From Streptomyces griseoaurantiacus (GTDB lineage: Bacteria; Actinomycetota; Actinomycetes; Streptomycetales; Streptomycetaceae): a stretch of 64,000 nt of DNA. This document shows positions 15,636-23,842 of this stretch, piece after piece. The stretch lies in contig BNBP01000028.1 in assembly GCA_014656015.1 (NCBI GenBank), positions 18,125 through 82,124 of the forward strand, read 5' to 3'. Position numbers and translations under genes: made by a program. Position 1 is the first letter of the stretch, and each line of letters starts with the position of its first letter. The notes below the pieces were generated by a model. It was not told the DNA's origin and did no database searches. It saw only the letters and a program-made list of their open reading frames with translations.

Positions 15636-16721
15636 TCACGAGGGCGGGATCCGTGCGCCGGCGGCGCCGGGGTCCGTGCGCCAGCGGCGCAGCGCAGCAC
15701 GGAGCGCGCGGGTGTCGCTGAAACCCAGGCGGGCCGCGACCTCCTTCCGGGTGGCCCCTCCGGCCAGCAGCGCGGTGGCGCGGTCGTGCCGTACCGTCTC
15801 GACGAGGTCCCGCCAGGTGGTCCCCTCCTCCGCCAGCCGGCGCTGCAGGCTCCGCGGGCTCAGCGCCAGCGCCCGCGCCACCGCCTGCAGCGACAGGCCG
15901 CCGCCGGCCAGCTGGGCGACGATCACCTGACGGAGCCTGTCGGACCAGGGAGAGGGACGCGCCTGGGCCGCGATGACGTCGGCCGCGTGCTGCCGCAGGA
16001 CGGCGCCGAGCCGGGCGTCGGCGTCCGGCAGCGGCAACGACAGATCGGCGGAGGCGAGCGTCATCGTGGTGGCGTCGGCGCCGAAGTCGAGCCGCCGCGC
16101 GCCGAATCGGTCGGCCAGCTCGCGGTGCTGCGCCGGAGGGCCGGACGTCAGCCCGACGTGCAGCGGACGGATCTCCCGCCCGGCCACGTACCGCGCCCGG
16201 AACAGGACCGTCGCCATCGCGTACTGGCTGGCCATCGCGTCGACATCGGGATCGCCCGACCGGATCTGGTAGGTGACCGTCCCCTTCCCCGTGCTCCCCG
16301 CGCCGCCGGTCAGCCGGATCTCGTTGGGTGCCGTGTTCAGCAGGGCCGAGTACTGCTGCATGACCGTGAACATCTCCGTCACCGTCTGGGCGTTCGCGAC
16401 GAGGTAGTCCATCAACCGGAGCCGGCCGAAGCGCCACCGACCGGCCGCCTTCACCCCGAGACACGGATCGTCGTTCGCGCCCAGCCCAAGTCGCCAGAGC
16501 CTGCTGAGGTGGTCCGTGGGGACACGGGCGTCGTCGTTGTCCGGCACCTGCTCGGGCAGGCCGGCCCGGCGGGCGAGAGCGACACCGTCACCGCCCGTCC
16601 CCTCCAGACCGGTGACGAGCAGACGGGCCACGGACACGTGCGCCGTCGGCCCCCGCCCGATCGGCTCCTGGCGCCTCGTCGGCCCGTCCGGCGGGCAAGG
16701 CTTCGACTCGGCCTCACGCAT
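15636..16721 (-). CDS. AraC-family regulator with OruR/ArgR-type N-terminal domain
   Basis: A 361-residue protein starting MREAESKPCP at ATG 16721; a 28-codon upstream extension is rejected because it lacks a ribosome-binding site and coding character. The N-terminal part (about 30-215) matches the arabinose-binding-like domain of OruR-type regulators (LMDYLVANAQTVTEMF, LSRLWRLGLGANDDPCLG). The C-terminal AraC helix-turn-helix (about 260-345) includes SLQAVARALALSPRSLQRRL and RKEVAARLGFSDTRALRAAL. Expected to control the downstream hydrolase in response to a small ligand. Confidence 0.85.
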   Translation of the reverse strand: MREAESKPCPPDGPTRRQEPIGRGPTAHVSVARLLVTGLEGTGGDGVALARRAGLPEQVPDNDDARVPTDHLSRLWRLGLGANDDPCLGVKAAGRWRFGRLRLMDYLVANAQTVTEMFTVMQQYSALLNTAPNEIRLTGGAGSTGKGTVTYQIRSGDPDVDAMASQYAMATVLFRARYVAGREIRPLHVGLTSGPPAQHRELADRFGARRLDFGADATTMTLASADLSLPLPDADARLGAVLRQHAADVIAAQARPSPWSDRLRQVIVAQLAGGGLSLQAVARALALSPRSLQRRLAEEGTTWRDLVETVRHDRATALLAGGATRKEVAARLGFSDTRALRAALRRWRTDPGAAGARIPPS

Positions 16722-16961
16722 GGAACCATCGTACGAGCACGGCACGGGCTCCTCGCCCGCCACGGCGCACTCCCCGGGGGGCGGACGCACGCGCGTGGTG
16801 CACACGTCCGGACCGTTCAGTCCGCCGCCGGCCCCAGCCGCTCCGCCGGCCCGAGCCGCTCCGCCGGCTCCGCGAAGGCCGAATACCGGGACCGGGAGCG
16901 GGACCGGGAGCGCGGCGGCGGGCGTTTCGTCGCCGGGCAGGTCGTGGACTCCCGTTCCGTT

Positions 16962-17861
16962 TCACTCCGTCCGCGGCGGCCGATAGGCGGACGCCTCCGC
17001 CGGGGGTGAGGGCCGGTCCAGCCTCGCCGTGGACTCGTCGACCAGTCCGGTCAGCCGCGCCACCTCCTCCTCGGTCAGCTGCCCGGCGATCGCGGAGGCT
17101 TCGACGTTGGACCGCAGATGCTCCGGGTTCCTCGTGCCGGGGATGACGACCACGGCGGGCGAGCGGCGCAGCAGCCACGCGAGCGCGATCTGGGCGGGTG
17201 TGACCCCCAGCCGCTCCGCCGGGGCGGCCAGCTCCGGATGCCCGCCGAGCCGGCCGGCGGCCAGCGGGAAGTAGGGGACGAAGAGGATGCCCTGGGCCTC
17301 ACAGTCGGCGAGCACCTGGACGCCGCTGCGGTCGAGGAGGTTGAAGCGGTTCTGCACCGCCGCGACGGGGGTCATGCGCCGGGCGCGCGCCAGCATCTCC
17401 GGGGAGGCGCCGGACAGGCCGATGCGGCGGATCAGCCCCTGCTCGCGCAGCTCGACGAGTGCGCCGAGCGACTCCTCCAGCGGTACGTCCCGGTGCGCGC
17501 CGGGGGTGTCGCCGACGAGCCGGAGGTAGGTCAGCTCGCTCGTCTCGGTGCCGAGGTCGGTCAGTGCCTCGTGCACCTGGCGCCGCACCGTCTCGGGGCG
17601 CCCGTCGACGATCCAGGACCGGTCCGGGCCGCGCTCCGCGCCGACCTTGTTGCCGACGATCACGTCCGCGGGAAGCGGTCCGAGCGCCTCCCCGATCAGC
17701 CGGTTCACGGTTCTGGGGCCATAGGCGTTCGCGGTGTCGAAGAAGGTCACGCCGAGCTCGACGGCCCGGCGCAGCACGCGCCGCGCGGTCGCCGGGTCCT
17801 CCGGTGGACCCCAGACGCCCGGCCCCGCGAGCCGCATGGCCCCGTATCCCACACGCTGCAT
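16962..17861 (-). CDS. Aldo/keto reductase
   Basis: A 299-residue (beta/alpha)8 NADPH oxidoreductase, ATG 17861 with CAGGGAG at 8-12 nt. Tetrad residues are present: Asp in FFDTANAYG (D and Y) and the Lys of VIVGNKVG. The catalytic His position reads YLRLVG rather than the usual H, as in several YajO/IolS-like members. GTRNPEHLRSNVEAS near 250-265 binds NADPH phosphate. It is divergent from a TetR gene, with three copies of an 11-bp motif between them, so it is the likely target of that regulator. Substrate unknown, perhaps a toxic aldehyde. Confidence 0.85.
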   Translation of the reverse strand: MQRVGYGAMRLAGPGVWGPPEDPATARRVLRRAVELGVTFFDTANAYGPRTVNRLIGEALGPLPADVIVGNKVGAERGPDRSWIVDGRPETVRRQVHEALTDLGTETSELTYLRLVGDTPGAHRDVPLEESLGALVELREQGLIRRIGLSGASPEMLARARRMTPVAAVQNRFNLLDRSGVQVLADCEAQGILFVPYFPLAAGRLGGHPELAAPAERLGVTPAQIALAWLLRRSPAVVVIPGTRNPEHLRSNVEASAIAGQLTEEEVARLTGLVDESTARLDRPSPPAEASAYRPPRTE

Positions 17862-17888
17862 GGATCGCTCCCTGGTCGTCACTGCGTC

Positions 17889-17950
17889 GCGTATCACTGC
17901 AACGCAAAAATGCGTATCACTGCCTATCGCTGTGCGAATCAGTGATACGC
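17889..17950. promoter_or_regulatory. Three copies of GCGTATCACTG, candidate TetR operator
   Basis: GCGTATCACTGC occurs twice as a direct repeat (17889-17900, 17912-17923), and its 11-bp core is perfectly inverted as CAGTGATACGC at 17940-17950. Direct copies are 23 bp apart, about two helical turns. The array fills the 111-bp gap between the divergent aldo/keto reductase and TetR starts, so autoregulation and control of both genes are likely. Confidence 0.65.
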
Positions 17951-17972
17951 CCAATGCCGTAGCATTGCAACT

Positions 17973-18683
17973 GTGGACGACGCGAAGACCCGCAGCCGAC
18001 GGCAGATCCTGGAAGTGGCGGCCGAACTCCTGGAACGGGAGGGCGTCCAGGCGCTCTCGACCCGCTCCGTCGCGGCCGCGGCCGGCATCCGGGCCGCCTC
18101 CCTGTACCAGCTCTTCGGCGACAAGGACGGGCTGCTCGCCGCACTGGCCATCCACGGCTTCGACCTGTACCTCGCGCAGAAGCACACCGTGCCCTCCGAG
18201 GGCGATCCGGTCGAGGACATGCGCCGGGGATGGGACGCACACGTCGGCTTCGGCCTGCGGCACCCCGCCTTCTACCTGCTGATGTACGGCACCGACCGTC
18301 CCGACCGGCGTCCCCCCGCCGCGCAGGAGGCGCACGAACTCCTGCTCGCCTTCCTCCACCGCGCCGCCGCCGCCGGCCGCCTCCGGGTGCCACCCGGCCT
18401 CGCCGCCCACCTCGTCCTGGCCGCGGTGACCGGAGTGACGCTGTCCCTCATCGGCACCCCCGAGGGCGAGCGCGACCCGGAGGTGTCCTCCCGCATGCGC
18501 GAGGCGCTCGTCGCCGCCCTCACCACCGACGCGGCCCCGGCACCCGAACCCGCCCTCGCCGCCCGTGCCCTCGCACTCGACGCCACCCTCGCCGAAACGC
18601 CTCCCACCGCCGTCCCCCTCCGCCCGACCGAGACCGGCCTCCTGCGCGACTGGCTCCAGCGGCTCGCCAGGCAGGACGGGTGA
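17973..18683 (+). CDS. TetR-family regulator of aldo/keto reductase
   Basis: A 236-residue repressor from GTG 17973. The helix-turn-helix lies at about residues 8-55 (RRQILEVAAELLEREGVQAL, IRAASLYQLFGDKDGLLAAL). The C-terminal ligand-binding half is of the TetR_C type with LRHPAFYLLMYG. No Shine-Dalgarno is visible; TAGCAT ends 7 nt before GTG, so a leaderless transcript is possible. Divergent from the aldo/keto reductase across a triple repeat. Confidence 0.85.
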   Translation: MDDAKTRSRRQILEVAAELLEREGVQALSTRSVAAAAGIRAASLYQLFGDKDGLLAALAIHGFDLYLAQKHTVPSEGDPVEDMRRGWDAHVGFGLRHPAFYLLMYGTDRPDRRPPAAQEAHELLLAFLHRAAAAGRLRVPPGLAAHLVLAAVTGVTLSLIGTPEGERDPEVSSRMREALVAALTTDAAPAPEPALAARALALDATLAETPPTAVPLRPTETGLLRDWLQRLARQDG

Positions 18684-18871
18684 CCGTGAGGCACCGCCGC
18701 GCACCGGCAGGCCGCAGCGGTGCCTCACCTGTGCTGACACCCTCATGACCGGACAACTCGACACCGCCGTCGAGCAGAACGGCGAGGGCGACCTCGCCGC
18801 GCTCATGCCGGCGGCGGCACCCGGACCGCCATCGGCTGGCCGACCACCACCCACCGCCCCCGAGCGCCGTA

Positions 18872-18888
18872 CGTACGCGACGCGTACG
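18872..18888. promoter_or_regulatory. 17-bp palindrome upstream of tap
   Basis: CGTACGCG-A-CGCGTACG is a perfect palindrome with a single central base, 57 bp upstream of the Tap start. Flanking copies of GTACGC extend it. Since Tap and Tpg bind DNA, this may be an autoregulatory site or the target of a repressor; no experiment is available here. Confidence 0.45.
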
Positions 18889-18944
18889 CGAAACGTGCGC
18901 CAGGCATACGGTTTCGTGACTACAGTGAGCCGTGGGAGGTGTTC

Positions 18945-21185
18945 ATGTCCGAGTTGTTCGACGCGGTCGACGCGCTGGTGGCGTCCCGCTCCCCACTGCC
19001 GCCGGCGGAGGAGCGCAAGCGGCTGCGCACCGCGCACGGCCTGACGCTCGACGAGGTGGCCGCCGCTCTGAAGGTGCGGCGGGCGACGGTGTCCGGCTGG
19101 GAGTCGGCGAAGAAGCCGACCGAGCCGCGCGGCCCGGAGCGCGAGGCGTACGCGCGGCTGCTGAGACAGCTCGCGGAGCTCTACCCCGCGCCGGAGGAGC
19201 CGACCGCACCCGTGTCCGTCGTGTTCACCGGCGCACCTGCCCCGGTGGAGACACGGGCCGTGTCCCCGGACAGGACACCCGAAGCCGCGGCCGTACCCGC
19301 GCCCCAGGCCACACCGGCACCCACTCCCGTACCCGCGCCCGACGGCCCCACCACCGAGGGCGACCCGACGCGCACCGCCGGGACCGGGCCGCCGCCGGCC
19401 TCGCACCGGCCGAGCGCGAAGCCGGCGCCCCCGGCAGGCCCCTCGGCGAGCGCGCCCGATGCGCGCTTCGAGAACGGTCCCCTGGCCGTCGTCGACGTCG
19501 AGGACGGAAAGGTGCTGGCGTACTGCACCGGGGGCCTGGTCCTGGACGTGCCCGCCAAGACCCTTCCGGCCCTGGTGGACTGGACGCTCCGCGAGGCGAG
19601 GCTCGGCCGGCCGAGACTGACCGGGCCGGGCAAGGACGCCGACCCGCTGCTCGTGCTCACCGAGGCGGCCCTGGAGCGCTACGGCCTGCCCGCCGCCCTC
19701 ACCGAGGAGGAGCGGCTCGCCGGGCGCCTCCCCGAGGCCCACAAGGTCGTCAAACAGCTGGCGCGCGCGGAGTGGCAGCTGACGAAGCGCGGCTTCGGGC
19801 CGTGGGCGCGGATCTACCGCCCCGCCCAGGGCTCGCAACGGGCGTGCGTCCAGTTGTGCATCCCCTCCTGGCAGGCCCTGGACGCCCGCCACTGGGGCGG
19901 GGCCGCGCAGCTCCCACCGGCCGAACTCGCGCGCGTGCTGGGCATCTACGCGTCGAGGGTGATGACACCGCGCGGTTCGACCGCCGTGACCGGCCTGGAA
20001 CTGATGACCGCCCTGCACCCCCCGACCCGCGCCTCCGAGCCGGACGCCGAGGGCACCCGGCACTCCGTGCACAACCCGGGCAGCCTCGGCAAGGACCCCG
20101 TCGACCCGGCACCGTGCGAAGCCCCTGACGGACACCCGGTCCTCGCCCACCTGCCGCGCTTCCACGTCCGAGGCCCGGCGGAGAAGCTCTTCGAGGAGGC
20201 GTACGACTGGGCGCGGCCCATGACCGACGCCGAGTGCACCCTGCGCCATCTCGTCGGCCTCGACGTCAACATGGCCTTCGCCGCCGGTGCCAACGGCCTG
20301 GTCGTCGGCCTCGGCGCCCCGACACACCTCACGCGGCCGGAGTTCGACCCGAAACTGCCCGGTTCGTGGCTGGTGGACCTCTCCCACGTCGACCTGTCAC
20401 GGGTGAAGTCCGGCAAGCAGTGGGTGGAGTTGGACGGCTCGCTCCTGCCCTCCCCGTTCACGCCGACGGGCGAGCGCCCCGAGGGGCCCGCCTGGTACGC
20501 GACGCCCACCGTGGCGTACGCGGTCGAACTCGGCTACGCGGTGCGCCCGTCGGAGGCCTACGTCCGCCGCGAGAACGGCCGTTACCTGGACGGTTGGTAC
20601 CAGCGGCTGCGCGACGCCTACCTCGCCACGATGGCCGACCTCGGTGTCACCGCGGACCTCGCCCCGGCCGACTTCCTCACGGCGATGGAGGGTTATCGGG
20701 AGCGTGACCCGGAACTGGCGCTCGTCGTCTCGGCGATCAAGGCGACGGTCAAGGGCGGCCTGGGCAAACTGCGCGAACGACCGCGCGGGGAGGGCTGGCG
20801 GCCGGGCGAGCCCTGGCGTGCCCTGTCCCGGCCGACCTGGCGGCCGGACATCCGGGCGGCGGTCATCTCCCGCACCCGGATCAACCTGCACCGCAAGATC
20901 GTCAAGCATGCCGCGTTCACCGGGCAGTACCCCGTCGCGATCCTCTCGGACTGTGTCGTCTACGCGGCCGCCGGCCCCTCACCCCTGGACTTCCTGCCCT
21001 ACCGGGAGGGCAAACCGCTGCCGGGCGGGTTCAGACTGGGCGTCAACCCGGGCCTGGTCAAGCACGAGGGGACGCAGCCCGTGCTGTGGGGCGAGGAGAT
21101 CCGCGAACGCTTCGAGGCACCGGAGCTCAACCTGGCCCGGTACATCAAGGACGGCACCGTCACCGGCGCCGACGACGGAGAGTAG
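18945..21185 (+). CDS. tap: Telomere-associated protein Tap
   Basis: A 746-residue protein, close to the about 740 of known Tap. ATG 18945 is chosen since GGGAGG lies 6 nt upstream; GTG 18939 overlaps that site. An N-terminal helix-turn-helix at about 20-60 (LTLDEVAAALKVRRATVSGW) matches Tap's DNA-binding region. It is followed by a Pro/Ala-rich linker (about 85-180) and a large C-terminal domain with GLDVNMAFAAGANGL and RTRINLHRKIVKHA. Tap binds the 3' overhang of Streptomyces telomeres and recruits the terminal protein Tpg to patch recessed ends after bidirectional replication. The next gene, 13 bp downstream, is tpg; this conserved tap-tpg operon is the strongest identification evidence. 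Confidence 0.9.
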   Translation: MSELFDAVDALVASRSPLPPAEERKRLRTAHGLTLDEVAAALKVRRATVSGWESAKKPTEPRGPEREAYARLLRQLAELYPAPEEPTAPVSVVFTGAPAPVETRAVSPDRTPEAAAVPAPQATPAPTPVPAPDGPTTEGDPTRTAGTGPPPASHRPSAKPAPPAGPSASAPDARFENGPLAVVDVEDGKVLAYCTGGLVLDVPAKTLPALVDWTLREARLGRPRLTGPGKDADPLLVLTEAALERYGLPAALTEEERLAGRLPEAHKVVKQLARAEWQLTKRGFGPWARIYRPAQGSQRACVQLCIPSWQALDARHWGGAAQLPPAELARVLGIYASRVMTPRGSTAVTGLELMTALHPPTRASEPDAEGTRHSVHNPGSLGKDPVDPAPCEAPDGHPVLAHLPRFHVRGPAEKLFEEAYDWARPMTDAECTLRHLVGLDVNMAFAAGANGLVVGLGAPTHLTRPEFDPKLPGSWLVDLSHVDLSRVKSGKQWVELDGSLLPSPFTPTGERPEGPAWYATPTVAYAVELGYAVRPSEAYVRRENGRYLDGWYQRLRDAYLATMADLGVTADLAPADFLTAMEGYRERDPELALVVSAIKATVKGGLGKLRERPRGEGWRPGEPWRALSRPTWRPDIRAAVISRTRINLHRKIVKHAAFTGQYPVAILSDCVVYAAAGPSPLDFLPYREGKPLPGGFRLGVNPGLVKHEGTQPVLWGEEIRERFEAPELNLARYIKDGTVTGADDGE

Positions 21186-21197
21186 GGGAAGCCGGGG

Positions 21198-21755
21198 ATG
21201 AGCCTGTTCGGGGACGGCCTGGACGCCGCGGAGCAGAAGACGTTCACCCGCCCGGCACCGAAGTCGGCCGGCGCGCAGATGCGGTACCTGGTCAAGCGGA
21301 TGAAGGGCACCAAGGCGGTCGCCCAGCTCCTGCGCGTCTCCCAGCGCACCGTCGAACGGTACGTGAAGGACCAGATCAGGAAGCCGCGCGCCGACCTCGC
21401 CGCCCGCCTGGAGCGCGAGGTGAAACAGCGCTGGCAGCCCCAGGTCCGCGCGAGGGCCAGGCAGCGGGCGGCGTCCACGGGCGGCATCGTCATCGACGCC
21501 CGCGCCCGCCTTGGCTACACCGCACCGGTCGGTTCGACGGACCAGGACCGCGTCCGGCACCTGACCGTCGCCCTGCCCCCGCAGTACGCCGCCCGCCTCT
21601 TCGACGCCCGGGAGGCCGGCGCCGACGACCAGCGACTCCGGCAGATCGCCGCCGAAGGACTCAAAGAGGTGTACTTCCAGGACGGCGGCCGCCGCGCCGG
21701 CCAACTGGAAGAGGTCCGCTTCACCGACATCGAACACCTGGAGTTCGAGCTGTAA
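21198..21755 (+). CDS. tpg: Telomere terminal protein Tpg
   Basis: A 185-residue protein, the standard Tpg length (184-185). An N-terminal helix-turn-helix at about 38-58 (KAVAQLLRVSQRTVERYVK) is followed by a basic region. In Streptomyces Tpg the 5' end of each telomere is covalently attached to the protein, and Thr114 is reported as the priming residue; here residue 114 is also Thr, in PVGSTDQDR. Tpg primes DNA synthesis that fills the single-stranded telomere gap and stays bound as the end cap. Co-transcribed with tap. It indicates a linear replicon with archetypal-type telomeres. Confidence 0.93.
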   Translation: MSLFGDGLDAAEQKTFTRPAPKSAGAQMRYLVKRMKGTKAVAQLLRVSQRTVERYVKDQIRKPRADLAARLEREVKQRWQPQVRARARQRAASTGGIVIDARARLGYTAPVGSTDQDRVRHLTVALPPQYAARLFDAREAGADDQRLRQIAAEGLKEVYFQDGGRRAGQLEEVRFTDIEHLEFEL

Positions 21756-21854
21756 CGGCCGCAACGGCCGGGGCAGGGGCGGGAGGAGGAGACTGTTCCG
21801 AGCGGACCTTCACCCGCTCGCCCGGGGCCCCGCCACGCCTCGTAGGATCGGCGC

Positions 21855-22865
21855 ATGGTGGCCTTCGTACCGTCGTCCGTGTGCTTCTTCCTGTTCTGCG
21901 TGGGTGTGGCACGAGACCGCCGCCGAGTGAGCAACGCGGTCCTCCTGGGCCTGTCCGCCGTCTTCGCGGGGGTCGCGCTCTTCCTGCATGTGGCCTCCGA
22001 ACGGGCCCAGTCGGGCCGCGATCTGGCCGTCGTGCTGCTCACCCTTGCGAGCGTGGGTGTCATCACGCTGGCGTGGTTCCTCATCGCCAACGGGATCAAC
22101 ATGGTGCGCAAGGAAGGCAGGAGTCCGGCGAACCTGCTGTCCCTGGGGGCGGGCATCGCCCTGGTCGCCCTGCTCGCGCTGCTGATCACCGCTCTCGTGC
22201 TGCGCACGCACACGCTCGTGGTGGTGGCGGCGACGGCGATGGCGCTCGCCGGATACATCGCCTTCCTGTTCCTTTGTTTCCTCGTCTACGGGGCCATGTA
22301 CGGCCGGCTGCGCATCCGGCGCCGAGCGGACTACGTGGTGGTGCTCGGCTCGGGCCTGATCGGCGGCACCACCGTGCCCCCGCTGCTGGCCGGGCGCCTC
22401 GACCGGGCCCGGAAGGAGCACGCCAGGCTGTCCCGGAAGGGCCGGCGCCCCGTCATGCTCACCTCGGGAGGACAGGGACCCGACGAGAAGCTGCCGGAGT
22501 CCCACGCGATGGCCGACTACCTGGTCGCCCAGGGCTTCCCCGCCGACTTGATCGAACGCGAGGACCGCTCGACGACCACGGACGAGAACCTGACGTTCAG
22601 CAAGGCCCTGATGGAACGGGCGAACCCGGACTACCGGTGCGTGATCGTCACGAACAACTACCACGTCTTCCGTGCGGCGGTCACCGCCCGGCGCACCGGC
22701 GTCCGGGGCCACGTGATCGGCGCCCCGACAGCCGCGTACTTCTGGCCGAGCGCCATGATCCGCGAGTTCGTGGCCCTGTTGGTCGCCTACCGTCGCACCA
22801 ACGCCGCGCTCTTCCTGCTCGTCCTGCTGAGCGGCCTGTTCATCTGGTGGCTGGGGTGGCCGTAG
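21855..22865 (+). CDS. YdcF-family (DUF218) membrane protein
   Basis: A 336-residue integral membrane protein. Four to five hydrophobic segments occupy the first 150 residues (VAFVPSSVCFFLFCVGVA, LLGLSAVFAGVALFL and others) and one closes the C-terminus (LFLLVLLSGLFIWWLG). The soluble domain between (about 155-300) is DUF218: VVVLGSGLIGG, TSGGQGPDEKLPES, and VTNNYHVFRA, the SanA/ElyC/YdcF pattern implicated in envelope integrity. The active acid and His positions are kept. It follows tpg by 99 bp, with no evident link to telomere maintenance. Confidence 0.85.
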   Translation: MVAFVPSSVCFFLFCVGVARDRRRVSNAVLLGLSAVFAGVALFLHVASERAQSGRDLAVVLLTLASVGVITLAWFLIANGINMVRKEGRSPANLLSLGAGIALVALLALLITALVLRTHTLVVVAATAMALAGYIAFLFLCFLVYGAMYGRLRIRRRADYVVVLGSGLIGGTTVPPLLAGRLDRARKEHARLSRKGRRPVMLTSGGQGPDEKLPESHAMADYLVAQGFPADLIEREDRSTTTDENLTFSKALMERANPDYRCVIVTNNYHVFRAAVTARRTGVRGHVIGAPTAAYFWPSAMIREFVALLVAYRRTNAALFLLVLLSGLFIWWLGWP

Positions 22866-23033
22866 CCGGGGACCGCTGCGTAGAGGTCGAGCATCCCCAG
22901 CGGGACGACTGCCCGGTCCCGGGGGCGGGGAGCCGGTGACCGGGCCCAGCCGTTCGACGGGATCGACGCCGCCGTGCGCACCGGCGAGCCCCCGGTCCCA
23001 AGGGTGGGGTGGGCCGGGGCGGGGTGTCTGGGG

Positions 23034-23774
23034 TCAGCCGTTTCTGGCCGTGGTGGCCCCGCCTGCTCCGCTCGTCCCGCTTGCCGCGCTCGCGGCCCGG
23101 GCCGGGGCGCCGGCCCCCGCCCCCGCGCCCGTGCCTGTGAGGAAAGCGCCGAGGACGCGGCGCAGACGTGGCTCCACCTCGACGACCGCGTGCCCGAGCC
23201 GAGGGTCGTCGGCGTAGAGTTCCCGCAGGCGGGGGCCGGGACTGGCCATCTGCCACAGGGCGCCGGCCATGCCCGTGGCGGTGGAGATCATGTCGAGGAC
23301 CTGCTGCTCGTCGAGCCCCAGGAGACGGTCCAGCTCGGCGCCGATCAGAGCGACTTCGTGCAGCGTCACGAGCTTGAACGCACGCACCGTCTCCAGCGAC
23401 ACATTGCGCTCCAGGTTGAGCGGGGCCTGGGCGAGCAGGTCGCAGAACAAGGGACGTGCGGCCAATGTCCCGGCGAACACCTCCGCGACCTCCGCGGCGG
23501 TGGCCTCCCGCCTCGTCCCCAGGTCGGCGCGCAACGTCGCGGACCATTCCCGCCAGCCCTCCGCGGTCAGCTCGAGGAAGATCTGCTCCCGCGTCTCGAA
23601 GTAGCGCAGCAGCGCCGACTTGTGCATGCCCACTTCGGCGGCGATGTCGGTGAGCGTCACCTCGCGGATGGCGCGCTCCCGGCCGAGCCGCCGGGCCGCC
23701 TCCAGGATCGATGCTTCTCGCGCCTGTTTGGCCTCCGTGCTGCGGGCTCGCCGGAAGGCGGCTGGCTGAGTCAT
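23034..23774 (-). CDS. TetR-family regulator of SDR gene
   Basis: A 246-residue repressor starting MTQPAAFRRARS at ATG 23774; a 13-codon extension into the operator is rejected. The helix-turn-helix is at about 20-65 (ASILEAARRLGRERAI, VGMHKSALLRYFETREQIF). The C-terminal domain is of the TetR_C type with VRAFKLVTLHEVALIGAE, and the tail is Gly/Ala-rich. It is divergent from a short-chain dehydrogenase with 68 bp between starts, filled by two repeats that overlap the presumed promoters. Confidence 0.85.
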   Translation of the reverse strand: MTQPAAFRRARSTEAKQAREASILEAARRLGRERAIREVTLTDIAAEVGMHKSALLRYFETREQIFLELTAEGWREWSATLRADLGTRREATAAEVAEVFAGTLAARPLFCDLLAQAPLNLERNVSLETVRAFKLVTLHEVALIGAELDRLLGLDEQQVLDMISTATGMAGALWQMASPGPRLRELYADDPRLGHAVVEVEPRLRRVLGAFLTGTGAGAGAGAPARAASAASGTSGAGGATTARNG

Positions 23775-23798
23775 ACGGCCATCATAGGAACAGGTAGC

Positions 23799-23834
23799 GC
23801 AACGGTGTTGCATTATTTAGAGAACGGTGTTGCA
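23799..23834. promoter_or_regulatory. Twin AACGGTGTTGCA operators, 22 bp apart
   Basis: AACGGTGTTGCA occurs at 23801-23812 and again at 23823-23834. The first copy with its flank reads GCAAC-GGT-GTTGC, a perfect dyad. The 22-bp spacing places both on the same DNA face, suiting cooperative binding of two TetR dimers. The second copy ends only 8 bp before the SDR ATG, and CTATAT just after it is the likely -10, so binding would block transcription of what seems a leaderless mRNA. Confidence 0.65.
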
Positions 23835-23842
23835 CTATATGT

